Shown here in pieces: positions 25,199 through 34,573 of a stretch of 64,000 nucleotides of DNA; positions within the stretch are counted from its first letter, which is position 1; each line of letters begins with the position of its first letter. The stretch is from G965207345 sp965207345 (GTDB taxonomy: Bacteria > Pseudomonadota > Gammaproteobacteria > PS1 > Pseudothioglobaceae), in the NCBI GenBank assembly GCA_965207345.1, contig OZ242280.1:558001-622000 (forward strand), written 5' to 3'. The position numbers and the translations under genes are program-made. The notes beneath the pieces were generated by a model. That model saw only the letters and a list, made by a program, of their open reading frames with translations, was not told the origin of the DNA and did not search any database.

Positions 25199-26770
25199 CT
25201 ATTCCCATTCAATAGTTGCAGGAGGTTTTCCTGAAATATCATATACTACGCGGGAAATTTTGGGTATTTCAGCTACAATGCGATTAGCAACTAATGCCAA
25301 AAAGTCATGCGGTAATTTTGCCCAGGTTGCTGTCATAAAATCTATTGTTTTAACCGCTCTAAGTGCAATTACATATTCATAACGGCGCGCATCACCAGTA
25401 ACACCAACTGATTTTATCGGTAAAAAAACTGCAAAAGCCTGGCTTACTTTATCGTATAAATTATGCGCATGTAATTCAGAAATAAAAATAAAATCAGCCT
25501 GGCGTAAAATATCAACATACTTTGGTTTTACTTCGCCTAAAACCCTAACCCCTAACCCCGGGCCTGGAAAAGGATGACGATAAAGGATTTTTTTAGGAAG
25601 ACCGAGTTCAGTGCCAATTGCACGCACTTCATCTTTAAATAATTCTTTTAAAGGCTCAATTAATATAAATTTCATTTTTTTAGGCAATCCGCCTACGTTA
25701 TGATGAGATTTAATAGTTTTAGCATTTTTACCCAAGCCTGCTGATTCAATCACATCAGGATAAATTGTGCCTTGTGCCAAAAATTTAATGTGACCTAATT
25801 GCTTTGCTTTTTGATTAAAAACTTTAATAAAACTATGGCCAATAACATTGCGTTTTTCCTCAGGATCAAAAACGCCAGCGAGTTTTTTTAAAAAAGTTTT
25901 TTCAGCGTTGATGCACAAAATTTCAACATCTAAGTGATGCCTTAAAGTATTTATTACTTCATCGCCTTCATTTTTTCTAAGTAAGCCGTTATCAATAAAA
26001 ACACAGGTAAGCTGTGTATCCACTGCTAGATGAATAAGCGCTGCAACTACCGAGGAATCAACCCCCCCTGATAGGGCAAGCAATACTTTCTCAGTGGATA
26101 TTTTTGCTCTTAAATCACAAATAAGCGTGTTAATAATATGTTTTGGTCTCCAATTTGTTTCACAAGCACAAATATTTACCACAAAATTTTCTAAAATATG
26201 CATGCCTTGCTTGGTATGCGTCACCTCAGGATGAAACTGTAAACCGTAATAATGCTTGCTTGATTCAGCAAAACCAGCAATGGCGCAATTATCGCTACTG
26301 GCAATACAGATAAAATTTTTTGGCAATACACTTACTTCAACACTGTGACTCATCCAAACATCAAGAAAACGGCTATTTTGTGTGTTAATTTCATCGTATA
26401 TGTCCGCTAATAGTGCTGATTCTTCTTGCACACAAATACGCGCAAAACCATACTCATGTCTTTTAGAAACTATAGTTTTACCACCTAGTTGTGCTGCCAT
26501 TGTTTGCATACCATAGCAAATCCCTAAAATAGGAATGTCCAATTTAAAAATAATAGCAGGTGCTTGCGCCGCATGATTTACGTGCACAGTATCAGGCCCG
26601 CCTGATAAAATGATGCCCTTAGGATTAAACTGGGTAATTTTTGTATTTGTGCTATAGTAAGGATAAATCTCGCAGTAAACACCAAGTTTGCGCACGCACC
26701 TGGCAATCAGTTGTGTGTATTGCGAACCAAAATCTAAGATAAGAATTTTATGTTGTTGTATATCAATCAT
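25199..26770 (-). CDS. guaA: GMP synthase (glutamine-hydrolysing)
   Basis: GuaA converts XMP to GMP using glutamine and ATP. The 523-residue protein has an N-terminal class I glutamine amidotransferase domain: the catalytic Cys lies in GICYGMQTM, and the His-Glu pair in LQFHPEVTHT. The ATP pyrophosphatase domain follows, with PP-loop LALSGGVDSSVVAAL. The C-terminal dimerisation domain ends DISGKPPATIEWE, the standard terminus. Size and domain order match E. coli GuaA (525 residues). It converges on the porin gene with only 16 bp between, and no hairpin is obvious there. guaB is not adjacent. Confidence 0.97.
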   Translation of the reverse strand: MIDIQQHKILILDFGSQYTQLIARCVRKLGVYCEIYPYYSTNTKITQFNPKGIILSGGPDTVHVNHAAQAPAIIFKLDIPILGICYGMQTMAAQLGGKTIVSKRHEYGFARICVQEESALLADIYDEINTQNSRFLDVWMSHSVEVSVLPKNFICIASSDNCAIAGFAESSKHYYGLQFHPEVTHTKQGMHILENFVVNICACETNWRPKHIINTLICDLRAKISTEKVLLALSGGVDSSVVAALIHLAVDTQLTCVFIDNGLLRKNEGDEVINTLRHHLDVEILCINAEKTFLKKLAGVFDPEEKRNVIGHSFIKVFNQKAKQLGHIKFLAQGTIYPDVIESAGLGKNAKTIKSHHNVGGLPKKMKFILIEPLKELFKDEVRAIGTELGLPKKILYRHPFPGPGLGVRVLGEVKPKYVDILRQADFIFISELHAHNLYDKVSQAFAVFLPIKSVGVTGDARRYEYVIALRAVKTIDFMTATWAKLPHDFLALVANRIVAEIPKISRVVYDISGKPPATIEWE

Positions 26771-26803
26771 AAAAATATGATGTAAATTGGACGCTTATTT
26801 TAA

Positions 26804-27928
26804 ATGAAAATTTTAGATAAATATATTATTCGCACTATTTTGATACATACCGTAGTAGTGATGATTATTTTATCGGCTGTCCACTTCATTTTTACTTTAT
26901 TAGCAGAATTACCAGACGCGGGCCATGGAAATTATAATATGATAGAAATATTCATTTATACTATAATGCGCCTGCCTGCTGATATATATGTTATCTCGCC
27001 TATTATCATTCTAATTGGCATGATACTCGGCCTAGGTAACCTTAGCGAAAATCAAGAATTAACTGTGATAAAGGGTAGTGGTTTTTCAGTTTATCGTATT
27101 AGTTATCAAGTACTAAAAGCAGGAATTTTCCTCATCATACCAATTCTCTTATTTAGCGAATTATTTGCTTTTCACTGGCAAGGTAAAGCTGAAAATTATC
27201 GTGCTTGGCATTTAAGTAGCTCGCTTGAGAAAAAACATTTTGATTTATGGTTGAAAGTTCTAACTGGTTTTTTACATCTCAAAAAACAAACCAACAACGA
27301 GCTTTTAGATAGCGCGATGTTTATTCAAGTAAGTGATAATCGCATTGCACAGATTACCCGTAGTACTGATGTTAGCTATGACAAAAAACATTTATATCTA
27401 AAAAATGCAACACACACACAAATTAATTATAAGGAGAATATGCGTGATAAAAAAAACAACCATGATAAAAAAATTATCCCCACCCCTAAAAGCACACTTT
27501 TAACAATAAACGAACCCAATTATCAAATACCACTATCGCTAGATAAAAATATTCTCATCAATTTTGATACAAAGCCAAGTAATATGAATTTGCGCCAGTT
27601 ATGGCGGCATTTAATGTTTATGTCAAGTAGTGCAACTATAGATGATACGTATAGCATTGAATTTTATAAGCGTTTAGCCCAGCCTTTTTTGCTTGTTGCA
27701 ATGATATTTCTTGCAGTTATTTTTATTTTTGCTAGACTAAAAGACCTAAGTTTAGGCAAAAAAGTTTTTATGGGTTTAGTGTTTAGTTTAATATTTAGTT
27801 TAATAATAAGATTAAGCACTGAAATAGCACTCACTTTTGGTTATAATATCCCTATTAGTGTTTTCTTGCCAATTATATTATTGCTTGTTACTACGATAAT
27901 TTTGTTATATTATATTGCTAAGGCTTGA
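26804..27928 (+). CDS. lptG: LPS export permease LptG
   Basis: LptG and LptF form the membrane part of the LptB2FG ABC transporter that extracts LPS from the inner membrane. The 374-residue protein has the YjgP/YjgQ layout: MKILDKYIIRTIL start, three N-terminal membrane segments, LGLGNLSENQELTVIKGSG with the conserved coupling helix, a periplasmic beta-jellyroll domain, and three C-terminal membrane segments. The MKILDxYI start and chain length favour LptG over LptF. No lptF lies beside it, which is a small departure from the usual lptF-lptG pair. It is followed 3 bp later by clpS. Confidence 0.88.
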   Translation: MKILDKYIIRTILIHTVVVMIILSAVHFIFTLLAELPDAGHGNYNMIEIFIYTIMRLPADIYVISPIIILIGMILGLGNLSENQELTVIKGSGFSVYRISYQVLKAGIFLIIPILLFSELFAFHWQGKAENYRAWHLSSSLEKKHFDLWLKVLTGFLHLKKQTNNELLDSAMFIQVSDNRIAQITRSTDVSYDKKHLYLKNATHTQINYKENMRDKKNNHDKKIIPTPKSTLLTINEPNYQIPLSLDKNILINFDTKPSNMNLRQLWRHLMFMSSSATIDDTYSIEFYKRLAQPFLLVAMIFLAVIFIFARLKDLSLGKKVFMGLVFSLIFSLIIRLSTEIALTFGYNIPISVFLPIILLLVTTIILLYYIAKA

Positions 27929-27931
27929 GAT

Positions 27932-28228
27932 ATGTCTGAGTTATTAGAACAAAAGGTTAAACCTAAGCTTAAAAAACCTAGTAAATTTCAAGTTGTTTTA
28001 CTAAATGACGATTATTCAACGATGGAGTTTGTGATAGAAGTATTAAAAAGATTTTTCGCTAAAACGCAAAGTGATGCCGAGCAATTGATGATGCAGATTC
28101 ATATAAGTGGCGAAGGTATTTGTGGCGTTTATAGTTTTGATGTGGCGCAGACAAAAGTTAAGCAAGTTCTTAGTTTTGCCAAACAAAACCAGCAGCCGCT
28201 GGTGTGTGTGCTAAGAGAAATTAGCTAA
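27932..28228 (+). CDS. clpS: ATP-dependent Clp protease adaptor ClpS
   Basis: ClpS delivers N-degron substrates to ClpAP. The 98-residue protein has the adaptor core PSKFQVVLLNDDYSTMEFVI (the NDDYTTMEFV motif lining the N-degron pocket), then LKRFFAKTQSDAEQLMMQIH with the conserved His, and GVYSFDVAQTKV. The unstructured N-terminal extension of about 18 residues is present. It is 13 bp upstream of clpA, its partner, and these two with lptG probably share a transcript. Confidence 0.96.
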   Translation: MSELLEQKVKPKLKKPSKFQVVLLNDDYSTMEFVIEVLKRFFAKTQSDAEQLMMQIHISGEGICGVYSFDVAQTKVKQVLSFAKQNQQPLVCVLREIS

Positions 28229-28241
28229 TATATTTAATATT

Positions 28242-30473
28242 ATGATAGAAATTAGTTTACAAAAATCTATCAACGCTATGATGATAGAAGCCAGAAAAAA
28301 TTCACTAGAATTTCTTACGGTAGAGCATTTGCTGTTAGCACTTCTTCACGTAGAACAAATAGAGAAATTTTTGCTTGAAAAACATGTAGATATTGATATG
28401 TTAAGTTTAGAATTACAGCAATATACAAAAGAAAATACACCCATTATGTCTAAAGATTTAGAACTGGAAACTTCGCCGACTGTTGGGTTTCAACGTGTTT
28501 TACAGCGGGCCGTTTATCAAATACAATCTGCAGGACAAAATACCGTTTATGCCATCAATGTGCTTGCTGCTATTTTTTCTGAGAAAGAATCGCATGCCCT
28601 TTATTTGTTAGAGGAAAAAGGTATTCATAAATCTGATGTTACCCACTATATTTCTAAACAAAATATTGATCAAGATTTTGATCAAATCACAGGAAATACA
28701 GATAGTAAAAATAATAATAAAAAATTTAAATTCTCAGTCTTTGTTATTGATCTTAATGAAGAAGCACGCTTAGGAAAAATAGACCCGCTTATTGGTAGAG
28801 AAAAAGAGGTTACAAGAGCAGTTCAAATTTTATCTCGCCGCCGTAAAAATAATCCGTTATTTGTAGGTGCATCTGGTGTTGGTAAAACAGCAATTGCTCA
28901 GGGCATTGCATATCAAATCGTCCATAAAAAAGTGCCTGATTGTCTCAGTAATAAAACTATTTTTATGCTAGATATTGGCAGCTTGATTGCAGGAACTAAA
29001 TACCGTGGAGATTTTGAGAAACGTCTAAAAACAATATTATCTGAATTAAATAAACGACAAAATAGCATTTTGTTTATTGATGAAATACATACCATTATTG
29101 GTGCTGGCAGTGTTTCTGGCGGCTCGCTTGATGCTTCTAATTTACTCAAACCTGCCCTTGCCGATGGTAGCTTAAAGTGTATAGGATCAACAACTTATGA
29201 AGAGTATCGTAAAATTTTTGAAAAGGATCATGCATTATCCCGCCGTTTTCAAAAAATTGATGTAAATGAACCTTCTGTTGATCAGTCAATACAAATTTTG
29301 CATGGGCTTAGAAAGCATTATCAAAATTATCATAACCTTAAATATACCAATACCGCACTCAAGGCAGCGGTTGAATTGTCACATCGTTACATGACAGATA
29401 AAAAATTGCCAGATAAAGCTATTGATGTAATTGATGAAGCAGGAGCATATCAGCAAACGCTTGTAAAATCTAAGCGCAAAAAACTTATTAATAATAGTGA
29501 TATTGAAAAAATTGTAGCGCAAATTTCTGGCATTCCTTCACAATCAGTGAGTAAAGATGACAAGGAAGTTTTGAAAAATCTTAGCAGTAATTTAAAACTC
29601 AGTGTCTTTGGTCAGGATAATGCGGTTGAGTGTTTAAGTGCATCTATGAAATTATCTCGTTCAGGGCTAGCAAGCGCCGAACGTCCTATTGGCGCATTTT
29701 TATTTGCTGGACCGACCGGTGTTGGAAAAACAGAGGTGTGCAAACAATTAGCGCGTCTACTCAATGTACAGCTTTTGCGTTTTGATATGTCTGAATATAT
29801 GGAAAGACATAGTGTTTCTAAACTCATTGGCTCACCACCTGGGTATGTTGGTTATGATGAGGGCGGACTACTTACCGAAATGGTAAATAAAAACCCCCAC
29901 GCCATTTTATTATTAGATGAAATTGAAAAAGCACATCCAGATATTTTTAATATATTATTACAAGTAATGGATAGAGGCGCGCTCACCGATGCAAATGGGC
30001 GCGAAGTAGATTTTAAAAATGTAGTGCTTATTATGACGAGCAATGCTGGTGCACAAGCTTCACAGCGCACATCTATTGGTTTTAGCAAACAAGACCATAG
30101 CCTAGATTATAAAACGGAACTAAAAAATTTATTTCACCCAGAATTTAGAAATCGTCTATCTAGCATTATTTACTTTAATAGCTTGAGCAAAGAGAATATT
30201 ATTTTTGTTGTTAATAAATTTTTATTTGAATTAGAGCAGGCATTGGAGCCAAAACAAGTTTCTCTCGTCGTTTCTGATAGTGCTAGAGGCTGGCTAGCAG
30301 AACATGGCTATGATGTTAAAATGGGTGCGAGGCCGATGGCGCGCTTGATTGAGAAAAAAATACGCACACCGCTGGCTGATGAGTTATTATTTGGCAAGTT
30401 ATCTAAAGGCGGAAGAGTTGAGGTAGACGTAAAAAAAGAAGAACTGCAGCTAAGCTTTATCCCATGCGATTAA
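28242..30473 (+). CDS. clpA: Clp protease ATP-binding subunit ClpA
   Basis: ClpA is the AAA+ unfoldase that feeds substrates to ClpP. The 743-residue protein has an N-terminal ClpN double repeat (LTVEHLLLALL) which binds ClpS. AAA domain 1 follows, with Walker A GASGVGKT and Walker B ILFIDEIHTIIGAG. AAA domain 2 has Walker A GPTGVGKT and Walker B ILLLDEIEKAHPD. The RLIGSPPGYVG-like pore loop (KLIGSPPGYVGYDEGG) is clear, and the C-terminal small domain is normal. There is no long middle coiled coil, so it is ClpA and not ClpB. Domain 1 has Ser in place of the usual Ala/Glu variant before GVGKT, which is minor. Confidence 0.96.
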   Translation: MIEISLQKSINAMMIEARKNSLEFLTVEHLLLALLHVEQIEKFLLEKHVDIDMLSLELQQYTKENTPIMSKDLELETSPTVGFQRVLQRAVYQIQSAGQNTVYAINVLAAIFSEKESHALYLLEEKGIHKSDVTHYISKQNIDQDFDQITGNTDSKNNNKKFKFSVFVIDLNEEARLGKIDPLIGREKEVTRAVQILSRRRKNNPLFVGASGVGKTAIAQGIAYQIVHKKVPDCLSNKTIFMLDIGSLIAGTKYRGDFEKRLKTILSELNKRQNSILFIDEIHTIIGAGSVSGGSLDASNLLKPALADGSLKCIGSTTYEEYRKIFEKDHALSRRFQKIDVNEPSVDQSIQILHGLRKHYQNYHNLKYTNTALKAAVELSHRYMTDKKLPDKAIDVIDEAGAYQQTLVKSKRKKLINNSDIEKIVAQISGIPSQSVSKDDKEVLKNLSSNLKLSVFGQDNAVECLSASMKLSRSGLASAERPIGAFLFAGPTGVGKTEVCKQLARLLNVQLLRFDMSEYMERHSVSKLIGSPPGYVGYDEGGLLTEMVNKNPHAILLLDEIEKAHPDIFNILLQVMDRGALTDANGREVDFKNVVLIMTSNAGAQASQRTSIGFSKQDHSLDYKTELKNLFHPEFRNRLSSIIYFNSLSKENIIFVVNKFLFELEQALEPKQVSLVVSDSARGWLAEHGYDVKMGARPMARLIEKKIRTPLADELLFGKLSKGGRVEVDVKKEELQLSFIPCD

Positions 30474-30539
30474 AGAATAACTTAGTATTTACTAATAAAA
30501 AACTATAATATTTGTAATTACTAAAAGTTGGTTGATGCC

Positions 30540-31286
30540 ATGAGAATTCTAGTTAGTAATGACGATGGTTATCAATCACCAGGAATTGAAACACTCGTAC
30601 AAATCTTATCTGATATCGCCCATATTACTGTTGTTGCGCCGATTGCTAATCAATCCGCTTCAAGCAGTTCACTTTCTATTAATAAAGATTTGCGTCCGAT
30701 TAAAATCAAGCCCAATTTTTATGTCCTAGATGGCACACCGAGCGATTGTGTGCACTTAGCATTATGCGGTTTTTTTGATAAAACATTTGATTTAGTAGTT
30801 ACAGGCATTAATTTAGGTGCTAATTTAGGCGATGATGTAATTTATTCAGGCACGGTAGCTGGCGCTATAGAAGGGCGTTTTTTAGGACTGCCCTCCATAG
30901 CGATTTCTTTGGTGGGGGATACAGGTAGTTATTTTGAAACCGCGGCACAAATTACACGAAAATTGGTTAGCAACATTGCTATGTGCGGTATTTCACCTAA
31001 TAGTATTCTCAATGTTAATGTGCCTGATATTGTGCTTTCAGCTTTGTCGGGCTACCAGAGCACACGCCTTGGAGGTCGGCACGCTTCTGAATCAATTGTA
31101 GTAGATAAAAACCATAAAGGCGTCTATCATATTGGCAATAATGGCAAAGAATCTGATAATGGCATTGGCACCGATTTTTATGCTATTAGTCATCGTTTTG
31201 TCTCTGTAACGCCACTTCAAATTGATTTAACCAAATACCGAGAAATGGAGCCACTATCCACTTGGCTTGCTAAAATTAATAGCTAG
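30540..31286 (+). CDS. surE: 5'/3'-nucleotidase SurE
   Basis: SurE is a metal-dependent phosphatase acting on nucleoside monophosphates and short polyphosphate, linked to stationary-phase survival. The protein begins MRILVSNDDGYQSPGI with the Asp-Asp metal site, continues with APIANQSASSSSLS, LDGTPSDCVHLAL and TGINLGANLGDDVIYSGTVAGAIEG, and ends in the C-terminal segment that swaps between subunits. The open frame starts with TTG at 30528, but the ATG at 30540 gives the exact family start, so I use it. It precedes waaC by 5 bp, and the two may be co-transcribed. Confidence 0.94.
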   Translation: MRILVSNDDGYQSPGIETLVQILSDIAHITVVAPIANQSASSSSLSINKDLRPIKIKPNFYVLDGTPSDCVHLALCGFFDKTFDLVVTGINLGANLGDDVIYSGTVAGAIEGRFLGLPSIAISLVGDTGSYFETAAQITRKLVSNIAMCGISPNSILNVNVPDIVLSALSGYQSTRLGGRHASESIVVDKNHKGVYHIGNNGKESDNGIGTDFYAISHRFVSVTPLQIDLTKYREMEPLSTWLAKINS

Positions 31287-31291
31287 TTTAA

Positions 31292-32281
31292 ATGAAAATA
31301 GCACTTATCAAGCTTTCAGCACTTGGTGATATTGTGCACGCTATGGTAGTATTGCAATTTATTAAAAGGCAATACCCTCATTACATAATTGATTGGATTG
31401 TAGAAGAAAGATTCAAAGCTATCTTAGAAAATAATCCAGATATAAATGAAATTAAAACAATCAATTTAACCCAAGTTAAAGAAAAAAAATCATTACTTGC
31501 GTTGATTAAAGAATTAAGAAAAGTGCGAAAATTTAGCGCATATGATTTAGTAATTGATGCTCAGGGACTGATAAAATCAGCCATTATTGGTAAAATTTTA
31601 GATGCTAAAGTTTTTTGTGGCTTTGATAAAAAATCAATTCGTGAAAAACTTGCTTCATATTTCTATCAACACAAAGTTACTATTGCTTACGATAAGAATA
31701 TTATTAATCGTAATATTGCAGTTATTTGTAATCCGTTAAATATAAAAGTAACAAACAACGATATTTTGGATAAAAATCCGTTTTTGTTTTACGTTGATTA
31801 TTTTTTAATTCCTAAGCAGGAATATGTTATCTTTATTGTTAACTCAACCTGGAAAAGTAAAAATTATCCGCAAGAAAAGTTTGTGGAAATAGCAAAAATT
31901 TTGCAAATGAAATGTTTAGTTGCGTGGAATACTGAGAAAGAGAGAGACAAAGCCAACCGGATGAGCAGTCAATCTAAATATATTGACGTTTTACCAAAAT
32001 TAAATCTAAACGACTTAAAATCAGTCATCAGTCACGCAAAATTATTAATTGGTAACGACACAGGTCCCACTCATATGGCTTGGGCATTAAATATTCCATC
32101 AATTACAATTTTCGGCCCCACGCCAACTAGTAGGGTTTATCAAACACCAATTAATAAAATAGTCAAGTCTAACCCTATCGTCAATCCTTATAAGCTAAAT
32201 AAAAATGATTATTCAATTGGCAAAATACCAAGCAGGCGTATTATTAAAATAGCACAGAAATTATTAGCATCACAGAATTAA
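31292..32281 (+). CDS. waaC: LPS heptosyltransferase I
   Basis: WaaC (RfaC) adds the first L-glycero-D-manno-heptose to the Kdo of lipid A core at the cytoplasmic face of the inner membrane. The 329-residue GT-B fold (glycosyltransferase family 9) protein begins MKIALIKLSALGDIVHAM, the classic start, and has YDLVIDAQGLIKSA. In the C-terminal domain are GNDTGPTHMAWAL and TIFGPTPTSRV, the nucleotide-sugar pocket. Heptosyltransferase I is favoured over II by the N-terminal DIVHAM and the DIQGLIKS-type motif. kdsD, which makes the Kdo precursor, is at 43131. Confidence 0.9.
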   Translation: MKIALIKLSALGDIVHAMVVLQFIKRQYPHYIIDWIVEERFKAILENNPDINEIKTINLTQVKEKKSLLALIKELRKVRKFSAYDLVIDAQGLIKSAIIGKILDAKVFCGFDKKSIREKLASYFYQHKVTIAYDKNIINRNIAVICNPLNIKVTNNDILDKNPFLFYVDYFLIPKQEYVIFIVNSTWKSKNYPQEKFVEIAKILQMKCLVAWNTEKERDKANRMSSQSKYIDVLPKLNLNDLKSVISHAKLLIGNDTGPTHMAWALNIPSITIFGPTPTSRVYQTPINKIVKSNPIVNPYKLNKNDYSIGKIPSRRIIKIAQKLLASQN

Positions 32282-32390
32282 AATAAATATTAGTAATACA
32301 GTAAAGTTAAATTAGTGTTTTATTATTATTTTTGTGGGATTTTTCTTACAGTAAAGTAGTAAAAACCAGTTAAAATACCTAACCATATTA

Positions 32391-32678
32391 ATGCACATAC
32401 TTAGCATGAAACCTATGAAATATTTTTTTGGTAGGCATGGTTCTTTTCAAATGCGATATGGATGGCTAACTAAAGGGTTTCGGGCATTTAATAAAAAATC
32501 AGATATTTTTACCTCAAATGATGCTACTGCACTATTAGGCGTTGGTAAGAATATGGTGAGCTCAATCAAATACCGGCTAAATGCTACTAAGATAATCAAC
32601 AATAAAATTGTGGCAAGTGAATTATGGTTATTTGTTTTTGTTAATAGTTTTAAAGAAGCTTTTACAATGGAAAAATGA
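32391..32678 (+). pseudogene. DUF4007-like fragment (truncated)
   Basis: The 95-residue frame contains a clear DUF4007-type N-terminus: YFFGRHGSFQMRYGWLTKGF, then FTSNDATALLGVGKNMVSSI and KYRLNATKIIN. DUF4007 proteins are usually about 300 residues and occur in DNA-modification and defence islands, often beside PAPS-reductase-like phosphorothioation enzymes. Here the protein jumps after about residue 72 to SELWLFVFVNSFKEAFTMEK, which looks like a distant part of the same family, so the gene has probably lost a large internal segment and its C-terminus. It overlaps the next gene by four bases (ATGA). Whether the remaining peptide works is unknown; I treat it as a relic. Confidence 0.6.
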
Positions 32679-33514
32679 TAGAGATCAGCCAACAAGAATT
32701 TAATAATTTGCATCAATTAACACCGAAGCGAATTTATTTCATGGATTCGACTGTAAGCTATCTAAAAAGAGATAATGACTCGGGGTATTATGGAAAATTA
32801 AATTTTCCATTTAAAGAAACTATACAAAAAATTTTTGAAAAAGAGACCAATTTTAAATTATTTGACAATAAAAATGATTTGTTTAATAAAACATCTGTAT
32901 GGCTTTCAATTAAAGACAAGAGTAACTTTGATACTATAGAAGAATGGATTAACGCTCAAAATACAACGGTTTTTATTCGTAGCTTGTTACTATTGTGTAT
33001 TGCTTTAGATGTTAATGTTGATTTTGACAATAAGGTAAAAACCAACATTGGTGTTTTAGAAGATAAGGGAAAACGCAATCAAAATAAAGAAGCTATTGAC
33101 GCCTTAGTTGATTTGCTATATCGTAAAATTAAAGATAATGTATTTTATCAAAATGCCTCTTATATTGCTGCTGTACCAGCAAATAAAAACGAGAAATTTA
33201 ATCTGCCAACCCTGTTAGCTAAAAAAGTTGCAGAAAAATTAAACTGCCAAGATATAACGGATTATTTTGTATATCAAAACTTAAAACAACCATTAAAATC
33301 TACAAAAATTAGTGACAAATGGCAAGAGTTAGAACAAGCAAATTTGCGATTTGAACAACGTAATTTAAAAATTAAAGACGTTATATTATTAGATGATAAA
33401 TATCAATCTGGCACCACCCTGCACTATGTTGCTAGTAAATTACAGCAGGTAGGGTTTAATACAATATACGGCTTAGTAGTTATTAAAACAATGAGAGATG
33501 ATGATAACCAATAA
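32675..33514 (+). CDS. Phosphoribosyltransferase-fold protein, accessory cassette
   Basis: The 279-residue protein has a C-terminal phosphoribosyltransferase domain: IAAVPANKNEKFNLPTLLAK is a ComF-like strand and loop, and DVILLDDKYQSGTTLHYVAS is the PRPP-binding motif (two Asp, then S-G-T-T-L). The first 140 residues are not recognised and are rich in Asp, Asn and Lys. It overlaps both neighbours (4 bp with the DUF4007 fragment, 17 bp with the DprA-like gene), so the three were one operon. The pairing of a phosphoribosyltransferase with a DprA/SLOG-type Rossmann protein resembles nucleotide-centred conflict systems described in comparative genomics. Substrate and reaction are unknown. A plain competence ComF is unlikely given the N-terminus. 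Confidence 0.7.
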   Translation: MIEISQQEFNNLHQLTPKRIYFMDSTVSYLKRDNDSGYYGKLNFPFKETIQKIFEKETNFKLFDNKNDLFNKTSVWLSIKDKSNFDTIEEWINAQNTTVFIRSLLLLCIALDVNVDFDNKVKTNIGVLEDKGKRNQNKEAIDALVDLLYRKIKDNVFYQNASYIAAVPANKNEKFNLPTLLAKKVAEKLNCQDITDYFVYQNLKQPLKSTKISDKWQELEQANLRFEQRNLKIKDVILLDDKYQSGTTLHYVASKLQQVGFNTIYGLVVIKTMRDDDNQ

Positions 33515-34172
33515 CCCTATAAAGATAAATCACGATAATCCACTTTATCCCAAAAATATTGCCACTTTTTTTAAAAAGTTGCCTAATATTTCTGCGGTGG
33601 GCAATATTGACTTACTGCAAAAAAGTACAGTCGGGTTTTGTGGCTCAAGAAAAATTAGTGTTAAGGGTATGGAAGCTACCCGCAAATGTATTGATACATT
33701 AATAAAAAAACATAGCGATATTGTTATTGTATCTGGCAATGCAAATGGTGTTGATTTAGAAGCTCACTACATAGCGTTAAAACAAGGTGCAAACACAATA
33801 CTTGTTTTGCCAGAAGGTATGAATAATTTCAAAATTAAACCTAAATTAAAACAGGTATGGGATTGGCAACGAGTGATGGTTATTAGTCAGTTTGAAGACA
33901 ATGCAAGTTGGCAAGCATGGCAGGCAATGGCACGTAATGATTTAATCTTATCTTTATCAAGAGCAATGGTCGTTGTAGAGGCTGGTGAAAAAGGAGGTAC
34001 TATGGCAGCTGCAGATTCAGCCATTAAACACAACACGCCACTTTTTGTAATAGATTATGACAATAATCCCATAGGTAATAAATTATTAAAAACTCATGCA
34101 ACATCAATAATTCGCAAAAATAAAAAAACTGGTCTAGCAAATACAGCAGTTTTAGAAAGAGTAATATTTTAA
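33498..34172 (+). CDS. DprA-like Rossmann-fold (SLOG superfamily) protein
   Basis: The 224-residue protein is a compact DprA-type fold: VGFCGSRKISVKGMEA (the G-S/T-R-x-x-S strand), IVIVSGNANGVDLEAHYIAL (the S-G-x-A-x-G-x-D motif), VLPEGMNNF, MARNDLILSLSRAMVVVEAG and EKGGTMAAADSA. Canonical DprA is about 300-380 residues with SAM-like and winged-helix domains; both are missing here, so this is not the housekeeping DNA-uptake protein. It is the third gene of the cassette with the phosphoribosyltransferase. SLOG-type proteins of this shape are thought to bind or process nucleotide derivatives. The exact role is unknown. Confidence 0.75.
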   Translation: MMITNNPIKINHDNPLYPKNIATFFKKLPNISAVGNIDLLQKSTVGFCGSRKISVKGMEATRKCIDTLIKKHSDIVIVSGNANGVDLEAHYIALKQGANTILVLPEGMNNFKIKPKLKQVWDWQRVMVISQFEDNASWQAWQAMARNDLILSLSRAMVVVEAGEKGGTMAAADSAIKHNTPLFVIDYDNNPIGNKLLKTHATSIIRKNKKTGLANTAVLERVIF

Positions 34173-34240
34173 ATGCAAAATTTAATCGTTATGAAAATAT
34201 TTATAAAAAATACGATAAATTATGTCAAAAAAGTTAAAAA

Positions 34241-34573
34241 ATGCCATCTGATAACTACACACACAAAAAGCACATTATTGCCCGTGCTGTCTCTTTTTTA
34301 GCTAAGTATTATTTTACATTCTTACTGACTGGTGTGCTCCTTTACTTGTTCACGCAGGCATTTATAAGAGATAATGTAGTGCAAGAAATAGAGCGCCTTC
34401 AAAGTGAAATTATAAAACAGGAAAATATCAATCTTCAGCAGGAGCTAGCAAACAAAACGCTAGATTTAAAAATTAATGCGCTTAAAAATACTAAGACTCA
34501 AGTGTTAGAAAGTGAGGCGCGTTACAAGCTAGGTTTTATTAAGCTAGGAGAAACTTATTACCAGATTGAGTAA
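34241..34573 (+). CDS. ftsB: Cell division protein FtsB
   Basis: FtsB is a bitopic membrane protein that joins FtsL and FtsQ at the division septum. The 110-residue protein has one membrane segment (about residues 25-43) and a coiled coil (IERLQSEIIKQENINLQQEL and onward). The conserved C-terminal ESEARYKLGFIKLGETYYQI corresponds to the EARxELGMxxPGExxYRI motif. The N-terminal cytoplasmic part of about 24 residues is longer than usual. It directly precedes ispD, as in E. coli (ftsB-ispD-ispF), and the two genes overlap. Confidence 0.9.
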   Translation: MPSDNYTHKKHIIARAVSFLAKYYFTFLLTGVLLYLFTQAFIRDNVVQEIERLQSEIIKQENINLQQELANKTLDLKINALKNTKTQVLESEARYKLGFIKLGETYYQIE

